A program made the translations under genes and the position numbers. DNA of 64,000 nucleotides from Planctomycetota bacterium (lineage in GTDB: Bacteria > Planctomycetota > UBA1135 > UBA2386). Below are positions 1 through 7,040 of this stretch, one piece after another; the stretch's first letter is position 1, and every line of letters starts with the position of its first letter. The notes below the pieces were generated by a model. It worked only from the letters and a program-made list of their open reading frames with translations. It was not told the origin of the DNA and searched no databases. The stretch covers positions 1 to 64,000 of the forward strand of contig JACKIC010000002.1 of assembly GCA_020638655.1 (NCBI GenBank). The letters run 5' to 3'.

Positions 1-75
1 CTACGGGCGCGTACTCGTCGGTCTCTGATCGTCGCGCTTGCGTCGCGGCGGCCCGCTCCGCACAGTGGCCGCCCG

Positions 76-825
76 ATGTCCGCCCCCCAGGTCCACATCC
101 TGCCCGCCGCCGCCGACGCGGTGCCGCTGCTGCTCGACGAGATCCGCCGCACCATCGCCGGCACGCGCCTGCCGCTGCTCGGTTTTGCGACCGGCGGCAC
201 CTACACGGCGATGCTGGTCGCGCTCGGCGCGGAGCTCGCCGCGGGTCGGCTCGACCCCAAGGCCTTCGTCGCCACGCACCTCGACGAGTATCTGGGCTTT
301 GCGCCCGATCGGCGCGGCGGCATGGTGCACGAGCTCTGTGAAGCCTGCCCGCCGCTGCGCGACATGCTGTCGCGCGGCACGTTCCTGCCGGTGCCGCACG
401 ACGGCAGCGACGACGGGCTGCGAGCGCACGCCGCGCGATTGCAGCGGGCGGGGGGCGTGCAGCTGCAGTTCCTCGGCATCGGTCGCAACGGCCACCTCGC
501 GTTCAACGAGCCGGGCACGCCGTTCGAGAGCGGCTTCCACGTGACGCGCCTCGCCGAGACCACGCGCGAGGACGCGCGCCGGCGTTTCGCCCCCGAGGAA
601 CCGCCGCACGAGGCCGCGACGTCGGGCATCGATACGATCCTGCAGGCCCGGCGCCTGGTGCTGTGCGCGTTCGGCGCCAACAAGGCGGCGGCGGTGCGCG
701 CGATGCTGCAGGGGCCGGAGACGACGACGTGCCCCGCGTCGGTGTTGCGGCGGCATGCAGAGGTGCTGGTGCTGCTCGACCGGGCCGCTGCGGCAGGGCT
801 CGAGGCGGGCGCGGCCGCCCCCTGA
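76..825 (+). CDS. nagB: Glucosamine-6-phosphate deaminase (NagB family)
   Basis: This 249-residue protein belongs to the NagB / 6-phosphogluconolactonase fold and should convert glucosamine-6-phosphate to fructose-6-phosphate and ammonia in the cytoplasm. Visible motifs are LDEY at residues 69-72, with the catalytic Asp at 70, and the active-site loop GIGRNGHLAFNEP at 134-146, with His140 and Glu145. The loop has Asn where the E. coli enzyme has Asp141, a variant common in Bacillus-type NagB. Length is slightly under the usual 260. The start is the first ATG, with no clear Shine-Dalgarno sequence. A NagZ-like hexosaminidase fusion lies 0.9 kb downstream, which fits amino-sugar or peptidoglycan recycling. 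A 6-phosphogluconolactonase is less likely given the FNEP loop. Confidence 0.88.
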   Translation: MSAPQVHILPAAADAVPLLLDEIRRTIAGTRLPLLGFATGGTYTAMLVALGAELAAGRLDPKAFVATHLDEYLGFAPDRRGGMVHELCEACPPLRDMLSRGTFLPVPHDGSDDGLRAHAARLQRAGGVQLQFLGIGRNGHLAFNEPGTPFESGFHVTRLAETTREDARRRFAPEEPPHEAATSGIDTILQARRLVLCAFGANKAAAVRAMLQGPETTTCPASVLRRHAEVLVLLDRAAAAGLEAGAAAP

Positions 826-832
826 CCCTGCC

Positions 833-1513
833 TCAACTGCTCAGCGTCGGCAGGAACGCCCGGTGTTCGGCAGTGGCGCAGCCGGCATCGACGGCGGCGT
901 GCAGCGCGGCGACGTCCCCCTGCAAGGCCGCGTCGATGTGCAGCCACAGCCCCGGGAACGTGCGACACCGGTGTTGGCCCGCGACGGGATGCTGCTCGAC
1001 GTAGGTGCCGTGCTCGAGCGAGAACCAGTCGATCGCCTGGTCTTCGGTGCGCCAGACGACGTACTCACGCACACCGTTGCGGCGGTAGGCGCGGAGCTTG
1101 TCGTGCAGGTCGTAGCTCGCGCTGCTCGCGGCGATCTCGACGACGAGCTCGGGGGCGCCCTCGAGCCAGCCGCCTTGCGTCACGCGCAGGCGGCCACCGG
1201 CGTGTTGCGGCAACGCGAGCAGCAGGTCGGGCTGCAGTTCGTTGTCGAGGTCGAGCCGCAGCGACGCGTTGTCGCTCGTCATCAACCCAGGTGTGTGCGC
1301 CTCGTAGCGCGTCAGCCAGCCCGCGAGCAGCGCGTGCGGACGCCCGTGTTGCCGGTGACGGACCGGTGACCCCATGTACACGACTCCTTCGACGAGTTCG
1401 GCCTTCTTGAGGTCCGGCATCGCGGTGTAGCGACGCTCGAACTCGTCTCGCGTGAGACGGTCGCCGGCACACAGCAGAGGAACGCGTGGGGTCGACGTCA
1501 TGAGTACGGCCAT
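833..1513 (-). CDS. Uma2 family (DUF820) PD-(D/E)xK nuclease-like protein
   Basis: This 226-residue protein matches the Uma2/DUF820 family, a restriction-endonuclease-like fold common in cyanobacteria and planctomycetes with no settled physiological role. The family core is visible: QPDLLLALP near the middle, then ELVVEIAASS followed by DLHDKLRAYRRNGVREYVVW, giving the Asp ... Glu-x-x ... Lys arrangement. The start is taken at the ATG at 1513; a second in-frame ATG at 1501 is also possible. The gene converges with nagB, 7 bases away. A minus-strand TAGTCT box at 1540-1545 could be its -10 element. The longer open frame that runs back through the next gene is a shadow. Confidence 0.8.
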   Translation of the reverse strand: MAVLMTSTPRVPLLCAGDRLTRDEFERRYTAMPDLKKAELVEGVVYMGSPVRHRQHGRPHALLAGWLTRYEAHTPGLMTSDNASLRLDLDNELQPDLLLALPQHAGGRLRVTQGGWLEGAPELVVEIAASSASYDLHDKLRAYRRNGVREYVVWRTEDQAIDWFSLEHGTYVEQHPVAGQHRCRTFPGLWLHIDAALQGDVAALHAAVDAGCATAEHRAFLPTLSS

Positions 1514-1681
1514 GCCTTCCAGTCGCAGGGCGGGGGCAGAGACTACCAGGATTGCGGGCTCGGGTTCGATCGCCGGGGGCCAAGGGGCGGCAGGGACAGG
1601 TATCGGCGCATGGGGCGCCCCGGCGGTGCCTGCGGGCACGCAATTGCATTCTCCTCGGACATCACCTGAGATCTGCACGTG

Positions 1682-4459
1682 ATGCGCCCCCTCGCCGCCG
1701 CCGTCCTGTTCGCGTCCGTCGCCCTCGCCCAGGACCCCGCCGAGGAGCTGCTGCAGCGGCTGACCCTCGAGCAGAAGGCGGGGCAGCTGTTCATGTCCTG
1801 GTCCTTGTCGCGCAGCGCGGGCAAGGGCGACGCGAACAACCACGAGAAGCTGCTCGGCTGGGTGCGCGACGCGGGTCTCGGCGGCGTGATCCTGAGCCTG
1901 GGCACGGTCGAGGACGCCGCGGCGCTGATCCCCAAGCTGCAGGCCGCCAGCGAGGTGCCGCTGCTGCTCGCCGGCGACTTCGAGGGCGGCGTCTGGTTCC
2001 GCCTGTCGGGCGCGACCGAGCTCGGCAACCAGATGCTGGTCGGCGCGACGCGCAGCGCGCGGCTCGCGGAAGCGATGGGCGAGGTGACCGCGCGCGAAGC
2101 CAAGGCGCTCGGCTTTCAGTGGGTGTTCGCGCCGGTGCTCGACGTCAACAGCAACCCGGCCAACCCGATCATCAACGTGCGCAGCTTCGGTGAGCAGCCC
2201 GAGCTCGTGGCGAAGCTCGGCAGCGCGTTCGCGCGCGGCGTGCGCAGTCAGGGCCTGATCGCCTGTGGCAAACACTTCCCCGGCCACGGCGACGTCGACA
2301 GCGACTCGCACCTGCAGCTGCCGACGGTGCCCGGCGACCGCGCGCGGCTGCACGCGGTCGAGCTGCTGCCGTTCGCGGCCGCGGCCAAGGAAGGGCTCGA
2401 GTCGGTGATGACGGGGCACCTCGCGGTGCCCGGTCTCGGCGAGGACCCCAACCTGCCCGCGACGCTGAGCCACAAGATCCTGCACGACGTGCTGCGCGAA
2501 GAGCTCGGCTTCACCGGGCTGGTGGTCACCGACGCGCTCGAGATGGGTGGCGTCAAGAACGCGTTCCCGCCCGGTGAGGTCGCGGTGCGCGCGCTGCTCG
2601 CCGGTGCCGACGTGTTGCTGATGCCGCCCGACCCGATCGCGGCGCGCGCGGCGATCGTCGAGGCGGTGCAGGCCGGGCGCGTGCCCATGGCGCGGCTCGA
2701 CGACGCCGTGCGCCGCATCCTCGGCATGAAGGCGCGCGTCGGATTGCTGCGCGGCGAGGGGCGCCTGGACCCGCAGTGGCAGGCGAAGATGCGCACGCCC
2801 GAGTCGATCGCCGTGGGCGCCGAGATCGCCGCGCGCGGCCTGACCCTGGTGCGCGACCGCGGCGACAACCTGCCGCTGCGCGCCGCGAACGCGGGCAGCA
2901 CCGTGATCGTCGACCTGCTCGACAAGGACGAGGGGGCGCTGCACACGTTCGCCGCCGGCCTCGCGGCGCTGAGCGCGCGGCCGGAGCTGCGCCTGTCGGG
3001 CGCCAGCTCGGCCGACGAGGTCGCCGAGGTCGCGGCCAAGGTCGCGGCCGCCGAGATCGTCGTGCTGGGCCTGTCGGTCAAGGTGCGCGAGTACTCGGGT
3101 GGCGTCGCGCTGCCGCCGGTGCTGCGGCCCGTGCTCAAGGCGCTGCGCGACGACCAGCGCGTCGTCGCGGTGTCGTTCGGCAATCCCTACCTGGTGATGC
3201 AGGTGCCCGCGATCGACACCTACCTGACCGCGTTCGTGGCGACCACCACGACCGAGGAGGCCGCGGCGGCGGTACTGCGCGGCCAGGGCGGGTGCACCGG
3301 GCGCCTGCCGGTCAGCATCCCGGGCGTCGCCGCCGCGGGCAGCGGTGCGTCCCTGTACGCGAACGACAAGCTCGTGCCCGGCGACCTGCAGGCCAACGAC
3401 GTGGCCGCGGACCTGCCGGCGCAGCTGCGGGCGAGGTTGCAGGCGGCGGTCGACGACGGCGCGTTCCCGGGGGCGGTGTGCCTGGTCGCGCGCCGCGGCC
3501 AGCTGCTCACCGAGGTCGCGGTCGGCCGGCTCGAGTACGCCGCGGACGCGCCGCCCGTGACCGTCGACACGCCGTTCGACCTGGCCTCGTTGACCAAGGT
3601 CTGCGCGACCACGCCCGCGATCCTGCGGCTCGTCGCGCTCGGCAAGCTGTCGCTCGACGACCCGGTGCAGAAGTGGCTGCCCGCGTTCGCCGGCACCGGC
3701 AAGGAGAAGGTCACGATCCGGCACCTGCTGTCGCACTGCGGCGGGCTGCCCGCCTACGTGCGCTACTTCCGCACGCTGTCGGGCAAGGAGGCGATCGTCG
3801 CCGCCGCGGCGGCCGAGGGCCTGATGTACGAGCCGGCCACCGGCACGACCTACAGCGACCTCGGCTTCATCCTGCTGATGGGCGTGGTCGAGGCGTGCAG
3901 CGGCGAGCCGTTCGCGGCGTTCGTGCAGCGCGAGGTGTTCGACCGCTTCGGCATGGACCACGCGCGCTTCGCCCCGACCGCCGGCGCGCCGGTCGAGGGC
4001 GCGGCGCCGACCGAACGCGACGACGCGCGCGGCGGCGTCGTGCGCGGCTACGTGCACGACGAGAACGCGTTCGCGATGGGCGGCGTCTCGGGCCACGCGG
4101 GCCTGTTCGCGACCGGCCGCGACGTGCTCGCCTACGGCGTCGCGCTGCTCGGCGGCGGCCGCGGCGTGCTGCCGCGCGACCTGCTCGACGCGGCCACGCG
4201 ACCGGTCGGACTCGTGCCCGGGGACTCCAGCCGCGGCCTGGGTTACCAGCTGCAGCAGAGCGGCACCTACGCCGGCACCGAAGTGCCACCGGGCACGTTC
4301 GGGCACACCGGGTTCACGGGCACGTCGCTGGTCTGCGACCGGCAGAACGACCTGTGCATCGTGCTGCTGACCAACCGGGTGCATCCGACGCGCGTCAACA
4401 ACAAGATCACCGCGGTGCGCCGCGCGGTGCACGATCTGGTGCGCGCGGCGCTGCGCTGA
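1682..4459 (+). CDS. Exported GH3 beta-N-acetylhexosaminidase fused to a beta-lactamase-like serine hydrolase
   Basis: A 925-residue exported fusion. An N-terminal signal peptide (about residues 1-18) precedes a GH3 domain of the NagZ type. It has KHFPGHGD at 197-204, the family-specific Asp208/His210 acid-base dyad in DSDSH, and the nucleophile Asp284 in VVTDALEM. A GH3 C-terminal-like region (about 390-550) follows. The last ~370 residues form a class C beta-lactamase/esterase-like domain with Ser636-Leu-Thr-Lys639, Tyr724 (YSD) and HTG at 875. It should remove N-acetylglucosamine from muropeptides or related glycans outside the cytoplasm. The role of the second domain (peptidase, esterase or transferase) is not readable from sequence. 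Such fusions are known, especially in Bacteroidota. ATG at 1682 is preferred over the GTG just before it. Confidence 0.88.
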   Translation: MRPLAAAVLFASVALAQDPAEELLQRLTLEQKAGQLFMSWSLSRSAGKGDANNHEKLLGWVRDAGLGGVILSLGTVEDAAALIPKLQAASEVPLLLAGDFEGGVWFRLSGATELGNQMLVGATRSARLAEAMGEVTAREAKALGFQWVFAPVLDVNSNPANPIINVRSFGEQPELVAKLGSAFARGVRSQGLIACGKHFPGHGDVDSDSHLQLPTVPGDRARLHAVELLPFAAAAKEGLESVMTGHLAVPGLGEDPNLPATLSHKILHDVLREELGFTGLVVTDALEMGGVKNAFPPGEVAVRALLAGADVLLMPPDPIAARAAIVEAVQAGRVPMARLDDAVRRILGMKARVGLLRGEGRLDPQWQAKMRTPESIAVGAEIAARGLTLVRDRGDNLPLRAANAGSTVIVDLLDKDEGALHTFAAGLAALSARPELRLSGASSADEVAEVAAKVAAAEIVVLGLSVKVREYSGGVALPPVLRPVLKALRDDQRVVAVSFGNPYLVMQVPAIDTYLTAFVATTTTEEAAAAVLRGQGGCTGRLPVSIPGVAAAGSGASLYANDKLVPGDLQANDVAADLPAQLRARLQAAVDDGAFPGAVCLVARRGQLLTEVAVGRLEYAADAPPVTVDTPFDLASLTKVCATTPAILRLVALGKLSLDDPVQKWLPAFAGTGKEKVTIRHLLSHCGGLPAYVRYFRTLSGKEAIVAAAAAEGLMYEPATGTTYSDLGFILLMGVVEACSGEPFAAFVQREVFDRFGMDHARFAPTAGAPVEGAAPTERDDARGGVVRGYVHDENAFAMGGVSGHAGLFATGRDVLAYGVALLGGGRGVLPRDLLDAATRPVGLVPGDSSRGLGYQLQQSGTYAGTEVPPGTFGHTGFTGTSLVCDRQNDLCIVLLTNRVHPTRVNNKITAVRRAVHDLVRAALR

Positions 4460-4469
4460 CCCGCGGGGG

Positions 4470-4498
4470 TTGCGGGCCGGGGTGGGGGCGGCAACACT
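4470..4498 (+). promoter_or_regulatory. Putative promoter of the SGNH hydrolase gene
   Basis: TTGCGG and AACACT are separated by 17 bases, and the second box ends 7 bases before the ATG. It overlaps the motif CCGGGGTGGGGGCG (4477-4490), which also occurs upstream of the LamG gene at 40340. Weak match to consensus. Confidence 0.25.
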
Positions 4499-4505
4499 GC
4501 GGCGC

Positions 4506-5423
4506 ATGAAGGCCAAGACCCTGCTCGCGCTGCTCGCGACGCTCTCCACCGCGCTGGCCCAGGGCCCGGCGCCCGCCGCGGACGCCGCGCCGGTGCGCAT
4601 CCACATCATCGGCGCCAGCGTCAGCGCCGGCTTCGAGGACGGCCCGTTGTTCGGCGCCGAGAAGCAGGGCGACTCGGTGCCGCTGCAGACGGTGTTCCGC
4701 GCCTGGGCCGACGACGCCGGCAAGGTCACGACGCACAGCCCGATGGAGATGGCGGTGCTGTTCCAGAAGCCCGTCGAGGTCGCCGAGCACGAGCTCGCGC
4801 TGCTCAAGAAGCGCAAGCCCGACGTCGTGCTCGCGGTCGACTTCCTGTTCTGGTTCGCCTACGGCTACGTCAGCGGCGACGAGCTGCAGGCGCGCAGCCT
4901 GCTGCTGCACAAGGGCCTCGACATGCTGACCGGGATCGGCAAGCCGGTGCTGATCGGCGACCTGCCCGACATGACCGGCGCGGCGCGGCGCATGCTGAGC
5001 CCGCGCCAGATCCCGAGCCCCGAGGTGCTCGAGAAGCTCAACGCGGAGATCCGCGCCGCGGTGGCCGCGAACCCGAACCTGCACCTGGTGCCGCTCGCCG
5101 ACTTCGTGGCGGCGAGCCGCGGCAAGGGCCTGGTGCTGCCGCTGGCCGCGGGGCCGCTGCAGACCGCGCCCGGCGCGCTGCAGCAGGAGGACCGCCTGCA
5201 CGCGACGCGGCTCGGCGTCGCCTACCTGAGCTCCGTGGTGCAGCCGCACCTGGTCGCCCTGATGCCCGAGGACCATCCGCTGCGCGCGCGGCAGTGGACG
5301 CTCGAGCAGTTCATCGCGGCGGCGGGCGCCGAGGACGAACTCGCGGCGCTGCGCGAGAAGGCCGCTGCAGGCGCGGGTGCTGCCGAGGCAGGCAAGGCCG
5401 ACGCGGGCAAGGAGCGGCGCTGA
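4506..5423 (+). CDS. Secreted SGNH/GDSL-type hydrolase
   Basis: A 305-residue protein with a clear signal peptide (about 1-19) followed by an SGNH hydrolase fold. The block I nucleophile motif is degenerate: GAS with Ser38 in IIGASVSAG, instead of GDS. Block V is present as D229-R-L-H232 in EDRLHATRLG, giving the Asp-x-x-His pair. The family covers esterases, lipases and carbohydrate deacetylases; the substrate cannot be told here. The C-terminus is Ala/Gly/Lys-rich and probably disordered. It starts 46 bases after the hexosaminidase fusion on the same strand, so a joint extracytoplasmic role in cell-wall sugar processing is plausible but inferred. The ATG at 4506 is chosen because the signal peptide begins there. 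Confidence 0.75.
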   Translation: MKAKTLLALLATLSTALAQGPAPAADAAPVRIHIIGASVSAGFEDGPLFGAEKQGDSVPLQTVFRAWADDAGKVTTHSPMEMAVLFQKPVEVAEHELALLKKRKPDVVLAVDFLFWFAYGYVSGDELQARSLLLHKGLDMLTGIGKPVLIGDLPDMTGAARRMLSPRQIPSPEVLEKLNAEIRAAVAANPNLHLVPLADFVAASRGKGLVLPLAAGPLQTAPGALQQEDRLHATRLGVAYLSSVVQPHLVALMPEDHPLRARQWTLEQFIAAAGAEDELAALREKAAAGAGAAEAGKADAGKERR

Positions 5424-5424
5424 G

Positions 5425-5784
5425 ATGGTCGGCCGGAGCGCGCCCGTTCGCAGCTGGCGGCGCGCCTGCGCGCTCGCGGCGCTGACCGTCTGGCTGCCGG
5501 TGCTGACGCCCGTGGTGCTCGGCACGCTGGATGGCTGCGGCCACTGCGTGTCGACCTACTGGACCTACTCGCCGATCGTGCCCGGGGTGCTCGTGCCCGT
5601 CGTGCTGCAGGTCGGCGACGGTTGGTTCGCGGTCGTTGGAGTGCTGGTCGCGCTGCTACTGTTCGGCGGGCTCAGCCTCGTGCTGCGCGAACTGCCGCCG
5701 CCGTGGTCGTTCCTCGCCCAGTGGGTGATGATGCTCGCGGTCGGCGGGCAGGCCTACGGGTTCGCCTGCGCGCTGCGCGCGTGA
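5425..5784 (+). CDS. Small membrane protein, three predicted helices, unknown function
   Basis: A 119-residue protein starting one base after the stop of the SGNH gene, so probably cotranslated with it. It has three hydrophobic segments (about 13-35, 52-80 and 92-112) with a Cys-Gly-His-Cys sequence in the first extracytoplasmic loop (GCGHC). I do not recognise a family. The TGA stop lies inside the 7-base duplication created by insertion sequence copy 1, so insertion left this reading frame intact. Confidence 0.6.
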   Translation: MVGRSAPVRSWRRACALAALTVWLPVLTPVVLGTLDGCGHCVSTYWTYSPIVPGVLVPVVLQVGDGWFAVVGVLVALLLFGGLSLVLRELPPPWSFLAQWVMMLAVGGQAYGFACALRA

Positions 5785-5785
5785 C
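5779..5785. repeat. Target site duplication, left, GCGTGAC
   Basis: Identical to 7025-7031 on the other side of insertion sequence copy 1. It includes the TGA stop of the upstream membrane-protein gene. Confidence 0.85.
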
Positions 5786-5810
5786 GGGAACTGATCGCCT
5801 GAGTGTGGAA
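5786..5810. repeat. Left terminal inverted repeat of insertion sequence copy 1
   Basis: Matches the reverse complement of 7000-7024 at 23 of 25 positions; mismatches are at repeat positions 9 and 13. Confidence 0.9.
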
Positions 5811-5896
5811 TCTGCGATTCGCAGTCATGGCGACGGCTCCCCGGACACATGCACCTTGGCGAGTTGCGGAGAGCCCGCGCCGCCGAGGAGGAGGCG

Positions 5897-6958
5897 ATGG
5901 CGTTCGTTCCGAGCCGGTGCCCCAACACCGCATGTCCGCAGCACCGTGAACCCGAGGGGCGCTTCTACTACCGGCACGGGGTCTATCGCCCGCGCTGCCG
6001 GGACGGCGCGGTGCCGCGCTTTCGGTGCCGGCGCTGCGGCAAGGCGTTCTCGCCGCAGACATTTCGTCACGACTACCGCGACCGCAAGCCTGAGCACAAC
6101 GAGCTGGTGTTCCATCTGCTCAGCAGCGGTGTAGGCCTGCGGCAGATCGGCCGCGTCACGGGTCTCGCGCCGAGCTCAGTGCAGATGAAGATGCGAAAGA
6201 TGGGCCGCACGTGCCGATGGCTGCATCGCAACCTGTGTCGCACGCTGCCTGCCGGCAAGACGTATCTGCTCGACGAGGAGGAGACCTACGAAGGCGCGTC
6301 CATTCGCACGGTGACAGTGCCCGTGGTGATCGAACGCGAATCGTGGTTCGTGATCGCAGTCACCGCCGGCCCGACGCGCCGCCTGGCGGCTCGCGGCACG
6401 CGCCGACGCCTTTGGCAAGAACGCGACGAACGTCGTCGCGGACGCCGTCGCGACCGCAGCAAGACCTGCGTTCGCCAGGTCCTGAATCGGCTGCGCCAGG
6501 TCTCCGCCGAGGGCTCGCTCGTGCTGCGCACCGACGAGAAGAGCAGCTATCGCGCGGTCGCCCGGCAGCTGTTCGGAGACAGATTGCTGCACGAGACGAC
6601 GCTCGGGTCACTGGCGCGCACCACGGCCAACCCGCTGTTCGCGATCAACACGACGATCGCGATGACGCGCGACAATTGCGGCCGCCTGCGCCGCCGCTCC
6701 TGGCTGGTCAGCAAGCGATGTCTGTGCCTGCGGCTGCAGATGCACGTCTTCGTCGCCTACCGCAACTACGTGCGCCAGCGCTTCAATCGCGACGCAGATC
6801 GCCAACTCTCGTCGGCGGCCAGCCTCGGCCTGCTACCTCGCGCACTGTCGGTCGGCGAGCTCCTGCGCTGGCGTCAGGACTGGGGGCAACGCAGCAACCA
6901 CCCGCTCAGCTTCCTCGGCGAGCGCGCTGTCGCCGATTCGATGTCGGAACCTGCGTAA
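5897..6958 (+). CDS. Transposase of insertion sequence copy 1 (zinc ribbon, HTH, DDE-like)
   Basis: A 353-residue transposase. The N-terminus has a four-cysteine zinc ribbon (CPNTACPQH ... RCRRCGKAF), then a helix-turn-helix (GVGLRQIGRVTGLAPSSVQ), then a probable RNase H-like DDE domain. Acidic residues occur in LLDEEETYE and in LRTDEKSSYRAV, and NTTIAMTRDN ... RRRSW resembles the third block of IS1/IS1595-like enzymes. The third acidic residue is not obvious, so the family is not certain. The start at 5897 is set by a strong GAGGAGGAG ribosome-binding site and by copy 2, which lacks the upstream in-frame ATG seen here at 5849. It differs from copy 2 at only a few residues (for example Val/Met in TVT-V/M-PVV). 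Confidence 0.85.
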   Translation: MAFVPSRCPNTACPQHREPEGRFYYRHGVYRPRCRDGAVPRFRCRRCGKAFSPQTFRHDYRDRKPEHNELVFHLLSSGVGLRQIGRVTGLAPSSVQMKMRKMGRTCRWLHRNLCRTLPAGKTYLLDEEETYEGASIRTVTVPVVIERESWFVIAVTAGPTRRLAARGTRRRLWQERDERRRGRRRDRSKTCVRQVLNRLRQVSAEGSLVLRTDEKSSYRAVARQLFGDRLLHETTLGSLARTTANPLFAINTTIAMTRDNCGRLRRRSWLVSKRCLCLRLQMHVFVAYRNYVRQRFNRDADRQLSSAASLGLLPRALSVGELLRWRQDWGQRSNHPLSFLGERAVADSMSEPA

Positions 6959-6999
6959 ACCCCGCGCCCGATTCAGCCTGCTGAGAAACCCGCCTCTCT

Positions 7000-7024
7000 T
7001 TCCACACTCAGCCGACCAGTTCCC
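7000..7024. repeat. Right terminal inverted repeat of insertion sequence copy 1
   Basis: Partner of 5786-5810; the outer end reads CAGTTCCC. Confidence 0.9.
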
Positions 7025-7031
7025 GCGTGAC
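7025..7031. repeat. Target site duplication, right, GCGTGAC
   Basis: Copy of 5779-5785, immediately outside the right inverted repeat. Confidence 0.85.
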
Positions 7032-7040
7032 GCGCGAAAG

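Larger units (their letters stand above)
5786..7024 (+). mobile_element. Insertion sequence copy 1 (1239 bp, one transposase)
   Basis: The element is bounded by 25-base terminal inverted repeats that match at 23 of 25 positions, beginning GGGAACTG on both strands. It is flanked by a perfect 7-base direct repeat GCGTGAC at 5779-5785 and 7025-7031, the expected target duplication. It carries a single transposase gene. Copy 2 at 28084-29322 has exactly the same length and orientation. Copy 1 sits between the 3' ends of two convergent genes. Removing the element and one duplication restores CGCGC-GTGAC-GCGCG, a small hairpin, as the target. Confidence 0.92.

Noticed and set aside
1..75. Promoter or gene end before nagB
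   Set aside because: No TAnnnT box with sensible spacing, no terminator and no convincing frame; nothing could be supported.
833..4816. A 1327-codon minus-strand open frame across the hexosaminidase fusion
   Set aside because: Only its last ~226 codons encode a recognisable protein (Uma2). The rest is a Gly/Ala/Arg/His-rich shadow of the plus-strand gene, as expected at this GC content.
5849..5896. Upstream ATG extending the copy 1 transposase by 16 residues
   Set aside because: Copy 2 lacks this ATG, and the strong GAGGAGGAG site points to the downstream start in both copies.
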